Shown: positions 52,755 through 63,925 of the stretch, one piece after another | Layout: each line of letters starts with the position of its first letter | Position numbering within the stretch: position 1 is the stretch's first letter | Assembly: GCF_035594125.1 (NCBI RefSeq) | Contig: NC_087173.1 | Coordinates: 11,260,486-11,324,485, forward strand | Origin: Scylla paramamosain | Taxonomy: Eukaryota > Arthropoda > Malacostraca > Decapoda > Portunidae | Direction: 5' to 3' | DNA length: 64,000 nucleotides | Made by a program: the position numbers and the translations under genes | The notes under the pieces: generated by a model | Told to the model about the DNA's origin: nothing | The model's input: the letters and a program-made list of their open reading frames with translations, nothing else | Database searches by the model: none

Positions 52755-52975
52755 AGGACAATATTCTGAAACTGCTGTTCCGCCCCCTCCACTAGATCCA
52801 AGATTCTAGTTGAAGTTACTCGGGTTTTATATGTGTTTTTTACGGTTCTATTGACATATTAACAAGATTTCTACATTATTTACATGAAAAACACTTGAAA
52901 ATCCGACTAATCATCTCTGTGGCCTTTGAAAATAGTCGTGGTAATGGTGCAAAGCGTGTCTAAATACGTTCCACT
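52755..52975. mobile_element. MITE-like element ('gtttcaga' family)
   Basis: Begins 'caatattctgaaactgctgt' and ends 'gcaaagcgtgtctaaatac'. Contains 'cattaacaagatttctacat tatt'-like and 'ctctgtggcctttgaaaata gtcgt' interiors shared with 28830-29045. Confidence 0.65.
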
Positions 52976-53037
52976 GACAGATAAAGAGACAAGTACCACA
53001 AACTCCGGACCACAGACAGAAACCAACCGCAGCTTTA

Positions 53038-53130
53038 TCAAGACCCATAATAAGGATATGATTCATTCAGGGACAGCGGGGACTCCATGAACCACTGCTT
53101 CCACTGGGACATGTACAGGTTAGACTGGTT
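53038..53130 (-). CDS. Candidate terminal exon, unidentified gene
   Basis: On the minus strand a good acceptor (TTTATTCAG, AG at 53132-53131) opens a 31-codon frame ending in TGA. It reads NQSNLYMSQWKQWFMESP and then LSLNESYPYYGS. The composition looks protein-like and unlike the flanking repeats. I do not recognise the family. No convincing upstream exon was found between 53.2 and 63 kb, so this could be chance or a relic. Confidence 0.25.
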   Translation of the reverse strand, partial: NQSNLYMSQWKQWFMESPLSLNESYPYYGS

Positions 53131-54142
53131 CTGAATAAATGAAGACACAGGTGAAGTAGAGGAAGGTTACTACAGCGAAGGGAAGGAGGCGTGGGTGTGC
53201 GCGCGGGTAAAGAAAGAAAGAGACCCACATATGGCAAGACTCGTCGGGCAGGTGTTATATTATGTGTATACCAGAAAATATACACCTGTTCTTGCTTTTG
53301 AACGTTACCTTTGCTAAAAAACAAAATTAGTAGTTTCATTCAACCATCAAAGAGATCTATTTTGGGTGTTATTTGGCGGATAAGAAGGGGATTAATAAAG
53401 GGTTGAGGTCTTGAATTGGTAACTACACCGGGAGTTTCTTCAGGAGGAGGAGGAGGAAGGCAAGAGTGAGTAGTGTCAGTGTTGTAAACGCAGTGTTGTG
53501 ATGTGGTAGTGTGTCTCCTGCTCCCGGAATCTACACTAGAATGACATTGTATTGGATTTACATGAGTGGTCGGTGAAGCAGAGAGCTGAGAAGAGCAGAA
53601 TGGTACGTGTGTGTTTGAGTGTTTGAAGGAAGTGGAGGAGTGAGTGAGTGGGTATCTCGTGTGTGTGTGTGTGTGTGTGTGTGTCCAGCCCTCCAGCCTC
53701 CACCACCTCACCTGGGCTCGTGTTACCTGGCGTGGGCTGCAGACTGTTTGGGGTTATTCCTGGGTTTCCTGGGTATGGTGCGGGAACCTTTTTAAATGTG
53801 GTAGAGGTTTTTTTTTTTTTTTGGGGGGGGGGTATGAGATGGGGACATGTTTTTGAATGTGGTGAGAATTTTTGGGTTTATTTTATAGTTTGTTTGGGGA
53901 ATTGGGCATAGAGTGGGAATCTATTTTTTTTTTTCTTTTTAATGTGGTGAAAGTTTTTGGAGTTATTTTTGAGTAATTGGGTGCGTATAATTTTTTTTTT
54001 TTTTTTATGTGGAAATTTTGGGGCTGTTTAGGGTTTAAGGAATTGGGTATGTAGGAAACTTTTTTTTTTTTCACAGTGTTTTTGGGTCGTTTGGAAATTC
54101 AGATATGAATTGTTTGCTGTTCTTTTTGAAGGGCGGGTATGG

Positions 54143-54144
<2 letters not shown>

Positions 54145-54236
<92 letters not shown>
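54145..54236. repeat. (TA)n microsatellite
   Basis: About 46 TA units. The preceding 53.66-54.1 kb is a GT array (53660-53684) followed by four drifting G/T-rich units with long T runs ('gtggtgagaatttttgggt'). Confidence 0.97.
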
Positions 54237-54240
<4 letters not shown>

Positions 54241-54454
54241 TTATTTATTTATTTTTTTTTTTTTTCACTGTGATGATGGACGTTTTTATTCATGAAGGTG
54301 ATGATGGTGGTGGTAATGATGGTGAATATTTGAATAGATTCGAATAAACAGTTGTGAGTGTTTCTTGATGATGATGATGATGATGATAGATAGAATATGT
54401 GATGGCAATAAACATGCAGTGCGTGCAATAGCAGGAGTGAGCGTCATATTTCAG

Positions 54455-54800
54455 AAGCTCCTTCCTCGATTTCTCAAAGACTTTCTAATCCAAACACTAA
54501 GGGTAAACTTCATATTCATTCCATTAAAACTGAAATAACGAAGTACAATAGTAACACACAGTTCGTACGACAATTGAAAAAAAAAAACGAGTGTATGCAT
54601 TTGAAACGTTTCTTCCTTGATTTCTCAAAGACTTTCTAATTTAATTGCTAAATGATACACAAAAAAGCTTCATATATATGCATTCCAATAAAACCCAAAC
54701 AACAAAGTACAATAATAACACTTAATTCGTACGATAGCAGAATAAGTGAGGGTCGTGTTCCAAGATTCTTCCTCGATTTCTCAAGAACTTTCTAATATGA
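54455..54800. repeat. Tandem repeat, unit about 150 bp
   Basis: About 2.3 copies of a unit with 'cttcctcgatttctcaaaga ctttctaat', 'attccaataaaac' and 'aagtacaataataacac...ttcgtacgata'. Confidence 0.85.
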
Positions 54801-54810
54801 TCAGCGCAGG

Positions 54811-54880
54811 ATAGCCAGCCTGCCGGGGTACTCAGTCCTCTTATAGTACAGGCCTTGCGGAACCTTCAGTGTTTACCGCG
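54811..54880 (-). other. Short protein-like frame
   Basis: The minus strand reads LKVPQGLYYKRTEYPGRLAI and ends in TGA within a locally GC-richer patch. Only about 22 codons and no clear acceptor. Possibly the end of a decayed gene; not recognised. Confidence 0.12.
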
Positions 54881-54899
54881 CATTACTAATGTTTCGTAT

Positions 54900-55151
54900 T
54901 TATTGTGAGGGTGATGATGGTGGTGGTGGTGGTGATGATAGTGGTGGCGGTCGTAGTGGTGGTGATTAGAGTCAGGCGAGGTTATATTTCTAATTCTTCT
55001 TCTTCTTCTTCTTCTTCTTCTTCTTCTTCTTCTTCTTCTTCTTCTTCTTCTTCTTCCTCCTCCCCTCTTACTCCTCTTCTTGTTCTTGTTCTTGTTCTTC
55101 TTGTTCTTCCTCCACCTCCTCCTCCTCCTCCTCCTCCTCCTCCCCCATTAC

Positions 55152-55184
<33 letters not shown>

Positions 55185-55190
55185 TGCACC
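54900..55190. repeat. Compound trinucleotide arrays (GGT, CTT, CCT, ACT)
   Basis: Successive tracts: GGT/GAT (54908-54966), CTT (about 54996-55056), CCT (about 55107-55143) and ACT (about 55147-55180). Confidence 0.93.
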
Positions 55191-55387
55191 CTACAACAAT
55201 TTAAAACCCCACATTGGAAATCACAAGTGAAACCCAACTTATGAACTAAATCTTCATCAGTTAGCATCCGATCCCACAATAAATATCCTAAAGAGATTCA
55301 GATCCCCTAAAAGTCCAATGAGGGTTGAAAAGATGCAAAATTCCATGTGTTTTAGGAGGCGTGGAATGCTTGCAGAGTGTGTGGCGT

Positions 55388-55618
55388 ACTGGCCGGAATT
55401 CTGAAACGCTTCGCTCTCTCCACGAATATATTTAAAGGCCACAGAGATGGTTAGCCGAGTTCTCAAGAGTGTTCATCCAGTTAATAATGTAGAAATCTTG
55501 TCAGTCTGTCACTAGAATCGTAAAAACAAACAAACAAACAAACCTGTGTGTAATTTTAATCGGAGGCTTTTAAATGTAGTGGAGATGCGGCGCGGAAGTG
55601 TTTCAGAATATGGTCCAA
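55388..55618. mobile_element. MITE-like element ('gtttcaga' family), best-preserved ends
   Basis: Left end 'ggccggaattctgaaacgct tcgc'; right end 'gcgcggaagtgtttcagaat atggtcc', an imperfect inverted repeat of about 25 bp. Interior matches 21110-21332. Confidence 0.75.
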
Positions 55619-55766
55619 TGTGCAGTGAGTGGGGAGCGGTAGTAATGACCTCGATAGGGAGTCAAGAGTGAAATAGGAAGTCAATAGTTAGCGATGCTTA
55701 AAAGTGTTTGCATGTGGAGTGGTTTTGGTGCTTAATTTTTTTGGGGTTTTGTGTGAATGGGCGCTT

Positions 55767-55769
<3 letters not shown>

Positions 55770-55824
<55 letters not shown>
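55770..55824. repeat. (GT)n microsatellite
   Basis: About 27 GT units, followed by degenerate GATA-type repeats to about 55960. Confidence 0.96.
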
Positions 55825-55825
<1 letters not shown>

Positions 55826-56053
55826 TTGAAATGCGTATAGACAGATAAAATAGAAAGATAAACAGTTAGACATAAATAGATAGATAAGTAGATAGGTAGA
55901 TGCATACATACATACTTAGATAAGTAGATAAATATATAGATAGATAAAGTGATAGATAGATAGATGTAGAAAAAAATAAGTAAATAGAAATAGATTAAAG
56001 TAGGTGAAAATAAACATAAGAAATATATATCGATAGATTAAAACAAGTAGATG

Positions 56054-56055
<2 letters not shown>

Positions 56056-56122
<67 letters not shown>

Positions 56123-56187
56123 AGCACACAGGCAGGTGGTTATTTCACCAGTCACAAGTCGGCACGCTGACCTCCCCCCTTCCTCCC

Positions 56188-56227
<40 letters not shown>
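56056..56227. repeat. Inverted (GA)n ... (CT)n pair
   Basis: (GA) of about 65 bp at 56056-56120 faces (CT) of about 36 bp at 56192-56227 across about 70 bp of unique sequence. The arms are complementary and could pair. Confidence 0.93.
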
Positions 56228-56229
<2 letters not shown>

Positions 56230-56330
56230 ACGACTTTTCTAAAAACTCATCTTTTCTTTCTTTATTCAACTTTTATTCCATTTTATCCAAGCTTCGTATT
56301 AGGGTTGTTAATTCTCGTCTATTTCAACTT

Positions 56331-56692
56331 CTATCTAACCTAACCTACCCTATCTTACCCTACCCTACCCTAACCTAATCTAATTTAATCTACCCTACCC
56401 TATCTAACCTAACATAATCTACCCTACCCTAACCTAACGTAACCTAACCTAACCTAATCTGATTTCACGCCTTCACACCCCTACTGCACACCATCCTCCT
56501 CAGTTTCAGTCTGTACAGTCCACCGAACCTAACCTAACCTAATCTAATGCCTCCACATTCTTACTCCACATAATCCACCTCAGTTTCAGCACTCCACTTG
56601 ATCTAACGTACTTCATATCCTTATTCCGCATGATTCACGTAAATTTCAGACTTCTACACGCCTCCACCTAGCCTAACCTAACCTAACTCCTC
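56331..56692. repeat. Interstitial telomere-like repeats (CCTAA/CCCTA)n
   Basis: Dense degenerate CCTAA and CCCTA units at 56331-56461, with shorter clusters at about 56525-56547 and 56677-56692. TTAGG is the common arthropod telomere repeat. The spacers also repeat ('cctccacatcctt...cccca cat', 'cctcagtttcag'). Confidence 0.85.
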
Positions 56693-56699
56693 CACATCC

Positions 56700-56870
56700 T
56701 CGCTCCACATCCCTCGTCACCTCCACCTTGAGCAGCAAGTGTCGGCGTTTCCTGCTCCACAGCCTTGGCGGGGCGGCGGGTGTATGTGTGTGTGTGTGTG
56801 TTTGTGTGGAGTGTGTGGAGGAAAGGTCAGCGGGCGAGACCACTTGAAGGAAACTTAAGGGATGATTTTC
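56700..56870. other. GC-rich patch, possible 5' exon or promoter
   Basis: Locally GC-rich, low-repeat sequence (near 'gcggggcggcgggtgt') after the telomere-like block. No coding frame recognised. It could be an upstream exon or promoter of the secreted-protein gene at 63.35 kb, but nothing proves this. Confidence 0.2.
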
Positions 56871-56879
56871 TAAAGCTGA

Positions 56880-57253
56880 GATCGGAAATATTTGTCTGTT
56901 CGTATGTCTGTCTTTCCTTCTTTCTTTCCGTGTGTGTGTGTGTGTGTGTGTGTGTTCTTTTCTTGTCTATCTTTGTTTCTTATTTTATGTCTGTCTTTCT
57001 TAATTTATGCCTGTTTGTCTGTCTGTCTCTCTCTCTCTTACCTTCTGTCTGTGTGCCTGTTTGTCTGTTGTCTTCTGTCTGTCTGTGTCTGTTTGTCTGT
57101 CTGTCTATCTTACTTTTTTGTCTTCCTATCTGTCCGTCTGTTTTATTTGTCTGTTTCTCTATCTGTTTGTTTGTCTGGTCTGTCTGTCTGTGTGTCTTTC
57201 TTTCTTACTTACTTTCTTTTAGTTTGTCTTTCATTCTTATCTTCCCCCTCCCC

Positions 57254-57346
<93 letters not shown>
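56880..57346. repeat. TGTC-rich tract and (CT)n array
   Basis: Degenerate TGTC/TTTC repeats, then about 44 CT units at 57258-57345. The long LSLSL and CLSVC frames are artefacts. Confidence 0.92.
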
Positions 57347-57348
<2 letters not shown>

Positions 57349-57689
57349 GTATTATGAGATACGTGAAAACATTTGAACAACAAGTATCATGCTCTGCTGT
57401 TTTGTATGTATCAAGAAACTGTGCTGCATTTGTCAACACTCGTGGAAGTTGATCTATTTATATGATCGATGAATTGCATAGCCAGTTTGTTTATGGTAAT
57501 TATGAAGACGCTTTTTTTTTTTTTCTGTGCGTGAAGGAGGCGGAACGAGAACATGGAAAAAGAAAGAGTGGGGGGAAAAAAATAAACTAAATACCCGCTA
57601 AGACTGCCACTCCTATCAATAGTAAAACAGAAAAAAAATAAATAGATAAAATGGAGGGTAGTTTAGTTTTGAGTGAGTATTTAATAACA

Positions 57690-58080
57690 TGCTGTGAATC
57701 TGCCTATCTGTCTATCTATTTATCTATCTGTCTATCTATCCAGCTATGTACTCGTATGTATGTATGTATGTGTCAAACTAATAATCTGTCTACATGTCTA
57801 CCTATTCACCTATCTATCTATTCATCCATCCATCTATCTATCTATCTATCTATCTGTGTCTGTCTATCTATCTATCTATATAACTAACTAAATAGCTAAC
57901 TTAACTATCTGACCATCTAACTGTCTACACGTCTACCTATTCACCTACCTATGTATCTGTGTTTCTATCTATCTATGTATCTATCTATCTATCTGTCTAT
58001 CTATCTATCTATTCATCTATATAACTAAATAACTTTACTTTATCCATCTAACTGTCTTCACGTCCACCTACTCACCTAGA
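57690..58080. repeat. (ATCT)n tetranucleotide region
   Basis: About 390 bp of ATCT/GTCT with drift, and a tandem superunit ('ctaactgtctacacgtctac ctattcacctac'). Confidence 0.93.
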
Positions 58081-58082
58081 TA

Positions 58083-58222
58083 TCTAGCACTGCCTGTTTT
58101 TGTGACCATTTACTCTGGCACGTCCGTAACTGTACTCCTGGCCACGGTTTTTGTCGCCGTGGTCAGCCAGACTCACACGGACATTCTAGTACTCATAGTT
58201 GTTGTTACTGGCATTGCTAAGG
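58083..58222 (+). other. Hydrophobic frame ending at a splice-donor-like site
   Basis: An open frame reads TIYSGTSVTVLLATVFVAVV then SQTHTDILVLIVVVTGIAK and is followed by GTACGT. The composition could be two membrane spans, but no acceptor or partner exon is convincing. Equally likely noncoding. Confidence 0.12.
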
Positions 58223-59789
58223 TACGTTGTTGCGTCTTTTTAGCGGTACCTTCCTGGATTTTGTCTCTTAATGGGTTCTTGTCTCAGTTTGTGATGCATT
58301 TTTCTTATATCTGGTTCTTGTTTTATGTTTTTCAGTGTTATTTTTAGTGAAGGTATTTATTTGTTTATTTTTTTTTTTTGGGGTCAGTACATAGTTTTCA
58401 GTAGTTTTTTTTTCGTAGCACTGTTTTTTTTTTCACTTCTTTAGGTGGTAGTAGTTCTCTTCACTACGCTTGTTTTCTTTTTCTTTGTTTCCTCTTCGTC
58501 ATTAGCTAGCACTCGTGTTTTCTTTCTTTTTTTCTTCTTCTTTTTGGCTGTAATTCTCATCACCACTCTTGTTTTCGTTTTTGTTTCGTCAGCAGTTCTC
58601 CTCAGCACTCTAGCCTTGTTTTTTCTCCACCAGTAGCTTGCCCTTCGCCTTTCGCTCCCCCGCAGTACACGCACATACTGTCCAGGGCAACAGGTCACGA
58701 AGGGTGCAAGTTTTTGTGAGGCAGTGGAGTGGCGTGGAATGTTTAGGCCACCGCCACGCCGCCACCTCATCAAAACACGACTTATTGGGGTGATGATGGA
58801 AGACTTTATGCTTGTTTATGCCGCGTGTCCGTGAAGGTCCGTTTGTATTACTGTTAGTTGTGGTATGCGTGTGTGAAGTTGTCTTGATCTTGTTCTTTAG
58901 TTAGGCGTGTTCTCTTTATCATCCAAATCATATCTTCAACTCATCAATCAAGTTTCGCGTATTAAAAGCAGAAGGTTAACTGACATCTTGCGGTCCATTC
59001 ATTAAGTATTGTCTTAGTTATTGTTTTATTTCATCTTTCTGTATTTTATATATTATATTTCATACTCATGTTTGTGTACTGAAAGGACTATGTTGTATGT
59101 TTCGTACAGAGACTGCCACGTGTAGGCTAGACAGCTTCTTGCACCTTCCCATGTGTTTTCATGATTCTGCTCGGGTTTACAAATTATACAACTTTCTCCT
59201 TCATACCCCTTCATGGCTTCCCACAGCAATACAAATAATGAATAACTTCTTGACAGGTTGACGTGTTAATTATCATGTTTAGGTATTTGAAGTGAGTCGC
59301 GGAATTAGTGAGTTAGTATGTGTGTGTGTGTGTGTGTGTGTGTTTGGAAGTGTGTCGTCTCTCAATCGTGGTGTGTAGGAGGTGGTGGAGGTCGCGTGGC
59401 TGTGAGGGATTTCAACAGGACAGCAACTAATGATCCGTGCCGAGCCTTAAGGAGCTGCAACGTCTGCCTAATCTAATAATTTTGAACCTGTAGTTTAAAA
59501 TTTATATCTGTCTAACTTAATGATTTGTAGCTGTGTAATCTAATAATTTTGGAAGCTCATGTTAAAAAAATTTGTAGTAGTTTAGTTTTATAATTTTGAA
59601 ACCCTTATTTTCAGTGAACTCATGTACTGTGCGTAGACTGATGAAGAAAATAATTATAGTAACAGTTATGCATTTCTAACATGTAATATTAAGGGATTTT
59701 GGCGTTGTATTATGTTTTTATCTCACTTCCATCACTTCCATTAGGTCTTTTGATTCCAGTGGTGGTTTAACAAGAATTCTGAATCAAGT

Positions 59790-59793
59790 AGGA

Positions 59794-59846
<53 letters not shown>

Positions 59847-59908
59847 CACACACACACACACACACACACATGAGAACACGCCTAATCATCTCACTGGCCT
59901 TTGGAAAC

Positions 59909-59989
<81 letters not shown>

Positions 59990-59990
59990 T
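59790..59990. repeat. (AC)n and (GA)n arrays with MITE remnant
   Basis: AC array (about 59800-59869), then 'cgcctaatcatctcactggc ctttgg' and 'gcgtttcagaatac' from the 'gtttcaga' MITE family, split by a GA array (about 59911-59987). Confidence 0.85.
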
Positions 59991-60209
59991 TTCAGAATAC
60001 AAGTTCTTATTTCATCTTTGCCTTCACTTACTCCTCTGCAATTGAGTTCCGTTCACTTCGTCCATCATCATCACAACGCGGAGGAAGTGGTGTCATATAC
60101 GTAATGCTATCAACTATTAAGGGAAAGTGTGCGAAGGGAAGAAAGAAAATGGATGATAATTAAATAAGGTGTAAATTTGCTATTATTATTGTGTTTTTAT
60201 GTGTACTTT

Positions 60210-60211
<2 letters not shown>

Positions 60212-60300
<89 letters not shown>

Positions 60301-60530
60301 CTCAGTGGGCAAAAAGTAACTTTGGGTGTGGTATTGGCATTGGCATTCCTCCTCCTCCTCCTCCTCCTCCTCCTCCTCCTCCTCCTCCTCCTCCTCCTCC
60401 TCCTCCTCCTCCTCCTCCTCCTCCTTATCCTCCTCCGCGCTTCCGTAAACAAACCACTTAGTCCAAATATTTGCTTATTTTTGCTTGATATGAATACAAA
60501 TAGAAGTTTTCGTAACCATATAAATATTGT

Positions 60531-60613
<83 letters not shown>
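60212..60613. repeat. (CT)n, (CCT)n, (CT)n arrays
   Basis: CT (60212-60296), CCT (about 60347-60425) and CT (60534-60612), all pyrimidine-rich on the same strand. Confidence 0.97.
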
Positions 60614-60617
<4 letters not shown>

Positions 60618-60815
60618 TCACGTTATCTCTTCTCGTTTTCCTTTCCTCGCTTGTGATTGGCTTTCGGGAGTCGTCAGGTTGAAACGTGATTGGCTGAAGG
60701 AAACAAATGAACAGCGCGTTTCTTAGCGTGACCCCGCTTAACTCTGCGTGACCTGACCCTCTACTTATGCACCTCTGCCACTTTCACTCACCTCTCGTGC
60801 CTTTTAGTTCAGTAT

Positions 60816-60925
<110 letters not shown>

Positions 60926-61227
60926 GTTTTATATTATTTTCTTACGTGGTTCAGTTTCCTTGTTTTCCTTTTGCTTTCTCTCGTTTTTCACTCTCTCTCT
61001 CTCTTGTATTTACCATCTTTATCTTTTTCTATCTTTTCCTTGCTTCCCTTACCTCAGATTTTGTTTGTATGTATGTGTGTATCTTAATTTTTTCCTATTT
61101 TGTATCATAGTTTTTTTCTTCTTTTCTTGTTTTGTTTTTATTTTTCCTGTTGTGTTCGTAATGTTTGTAAAATTTTGTTGTTATTGGTGATATTATAATC
61201 TTTTCTTATTCTTTTATTTCTTTTTTA

Positions 61228-61301
<74 letters not shown>

Positions 61302-61582
61302 TCATTACTTATGTTTCACTCTTCTTTCCTTCTTTCCTTTTATTTAACTGTTTGTTTATATCTGTTTGTCCTTCTCCTCCTCTCACTCCTTCTCTCGCTC
61401 CTCCTCCTCCTCCTCCTCCTCCTCCTCCTCCTCCTCCTCCTCCTCCTCCTCCTCCTCCTCCTCCTCTCCCTCATCATTTTCTTGGGTATGTGGTTTAGTC
61501 AGGGCCACGGTATGTTGAAGTGGGCGGGTGTCCCTGGGCACGGCAAGGAGGAGGAGGAGGAGGAGGAGGAGGAGGAGGAGGG
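61228..61582. repeat. (ACT)n, (CCT)n and (GAG)n arrays
   Basis: ACT (about 61228-61301), CCT (about 61398-61466) and, inverted, GAG (about 61547-61581). The CCT and GAG arrays are complementary across about 80 bp. Confidence 0.95.
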
Positions 61583-61674
61583 GAGGAGGGGGGATGAATG
61601 TAAGTGTGACGTCACCTCCCTATCTCTCCTTCACCGTTACTTCTCCTTTCCTCTCGCTTCATTCCTTTCCTCCA

Positions 61675-61678
<4 letters not shown>

Positions 61679-61762
<84 letters not shown>

Positions 61763-61787
61763 CCTTTCTTGTCTCTGTTCCCGTCTT

Positions 61788-61857
<70 letters not shown>

Positions 61858-62165
61858 ATATTAAGTCTTTTAGCAACTCTTATGGTTAGTTTAGCAGTTA
61901 ACACAACCACCATCGCCACCATCATCACCATCACCACCAACCCGACCACCACCACAATTATCATCGCCATTACTAATACTACTGCCATTATCACTACAGT
62001 CACCACAATCACTGGTCACCACCATCATCACCACCACCACAATCGCCACCTCCAATATAATGCAACACCACTGAATCTAACCGTTGTAACCGCCTTCTCC
62101 TTATCGCTACTACCACCATCACCACCACCACAACCACCACCACGACCACCACCACCACCACCCGT
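61679..62165. repeat. Two (CT)n arrays and a degenerate (ACC)n tract
   Basis: CT at 61679-61760 and 61793-61856, then CAC/ATC trinucleotide-rich sequence to about 62162. Confidence 0.95.
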
Positions 62166-62384
62166 CCCTCATGCATAAGTCAATTCATCAACATCACTTC
62201 ACCACTTCATCACTTCATCTCTGCACTCCATCACTCAGTCTGACCTTGTGGATGGATTCACGAAGTTTATTTTATATATTAATTTATGTATTTAGTTAGT
62301 TTTGTTTATTTTTGCGCCTAGAGGTCTTGAAGTTAGTTAAAATTTGTGTGTATGAAAATATGTAGGGTTATTTATTTATTCATT

Positions 62385-62568
62385 CATTTATCTATTGATC
62401 TGTCTGTCCATTCATCTATTTATCTATCTATCTATCTATCTATCTACCTATCTATCTATCTATCTATCTATATATCTGCCTAGCTATTTATCTATCTACT
62501 TATCTATCTATCTACCTACCTACCTGTCTATCTGTCGGTCTATCTACGAGTATTTATCTGCCTATCTC

Positions 62569-62610
<42 letters not shown>

Positions 62611-62631
62611 GATCTATCTCTGTCTACCTAC

Positions 62632-62721
<90 letters not shown>

Positions 62722-62722
62722 A
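62385..62722. repeat. (ATCT)n then (GTCT)n region
   Basis: About 340 bp of ATCT with drift, switching to a clean GTCT run at about 62668-62714. Confidence 0.96.
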
Positions 62723-62984
62723 TCTATGTATCTACTTATCCATCTACTTTTGTTTTTCCGTACTTTTTTCTTTACCAGCTTAGAAAAAACAAAACTCTCA
62801 AGAAAACAAAAGGTACTCTCCAGTCTGTACGCATGCAAACGATATCCCCAGTGCTCTGATGAACATTAATATATTCTCTCTTATTTTTGTGTGTCATTGC
62901 AAACAAATTTTCAACAATGTTCTCAATATTAACAAAGGAAAACCATAGAAAAGGAAGGTTCTGTAGTATAGCTGATCACCAACA

Positions 62985-63348
62985 GATGTTTGTCCTTTCT
63001 TTGTGTTCCCTTATGACGTGTGTATATCGATATTTGTCCTTTCTTTGTGTTCCCCTGCGTTCTTTTACGACCAGTGTGTCTGTTGGTGTTTGTCCTTCCT
63101 TTGTGTTCCCTTGTGTGACCAGTGTGCCGATATTTGTCTTTCCTTTGTGTTCCCTTGCGTTCTTTTACGACCAGTGTATCTGTTGGTGTTTGTCCTTCCT
63201 TTGTGTTCCCTTCTGTGACCAGTGTGTGCCGATATTTGTCCTTACTTTGTGTTCCCTTGCGTTCTTTTACGACCAGTGTGTCTGTTGATGTTTGTGGTTT
63301 CTTTGTGTTCCCTTGTGCTCCTCCGTGACCCGTGTGTTGTTTGTTCCA
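62985..63348 (+). repeat. Minisatellite (about 101-bp period) abutting a splice acceptor
   Basis: About 3.5 units, each made of two related halves of about 50 bp ('gatatttgtcctttctttgt gttccc' and 'gttggtgtttgtccttcctt tgtgttccc'), with 'cttttacgaccagtgtgtct'. Homologous points fall at 63028, 63128 and 63230. The last half-unit runs straight into TTGTTCCAG at 63341-63349. Confidence 0.9.
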
Positions 63349-63349
63349 G

Positions 63350-63410
63350 GAGGCGATGTGGCGGGTGGTGGGCCTCTGCGTGCTGGTGGCGGCGTGCTGC
63401 AGGGCGGAGT
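63350..63410 (+). CDS. Signal-peptide exon of an unidentified secreted/membrane protein
   Basis: After the acceptor at 63348-63349, an ATG at 63356 opens MWRVVGLCVLVAACCRAE. It has one basic residue, a hydrophobic core and small residues at a plausible cleavage site. The exon ends at 63410 in phase 1 with a consensus GTGAGT donor. It fits the first coding exon of a secreted or type I membrane protein, with an upstream noncoding exon to the left and the rest beyond the window. The family cannot be named from 18 residues. Confidence 0.55.
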
Positions 63411-63478
63411 GTGAGTACCCCAGCAAATCTTTATGTTCTGATGCTCTGTTAAGATTGTGTTCCTTCCTCGCCCCTAAC

Positions 63479-63479
<1 letters not shown>

Positions 63480-63570
<91 letters not shown>

Positions 63571-63663
63571 AACCTTACCACAAGGATATATTAAATAATT
63601 AATTCTCGCTTTCAGTTTTATCTTCCTTTTCTTCTTATTTTTCCCTTATCTCCTCTTTTCCTT

Positions 63664-63739
<76 letters not shown>

Positions 63740-63925
63740 AGACAGACAAACAAACTGATTAACAGACAAACAGGCAAACAGACAAGCAATGAGACAGACA
63801 GGCAGACAGAAAATTACGGAGAGAAGTAAGGCAGAAAAATAAAAACTGAAAAAAAAAAAAAAAAAAGGAGGAAGAATGACAATAGAAAAAAAATAAGAAA
63901 AGTAAGCGAGGTCGGAAGGAAAAAA

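Noticed and set aside
62385..63348. CRISPR-like appearance of regular repeats
   Set aside because: Units are tandem, without unique spacers of constant size, and the window is clearly eukaryotic.
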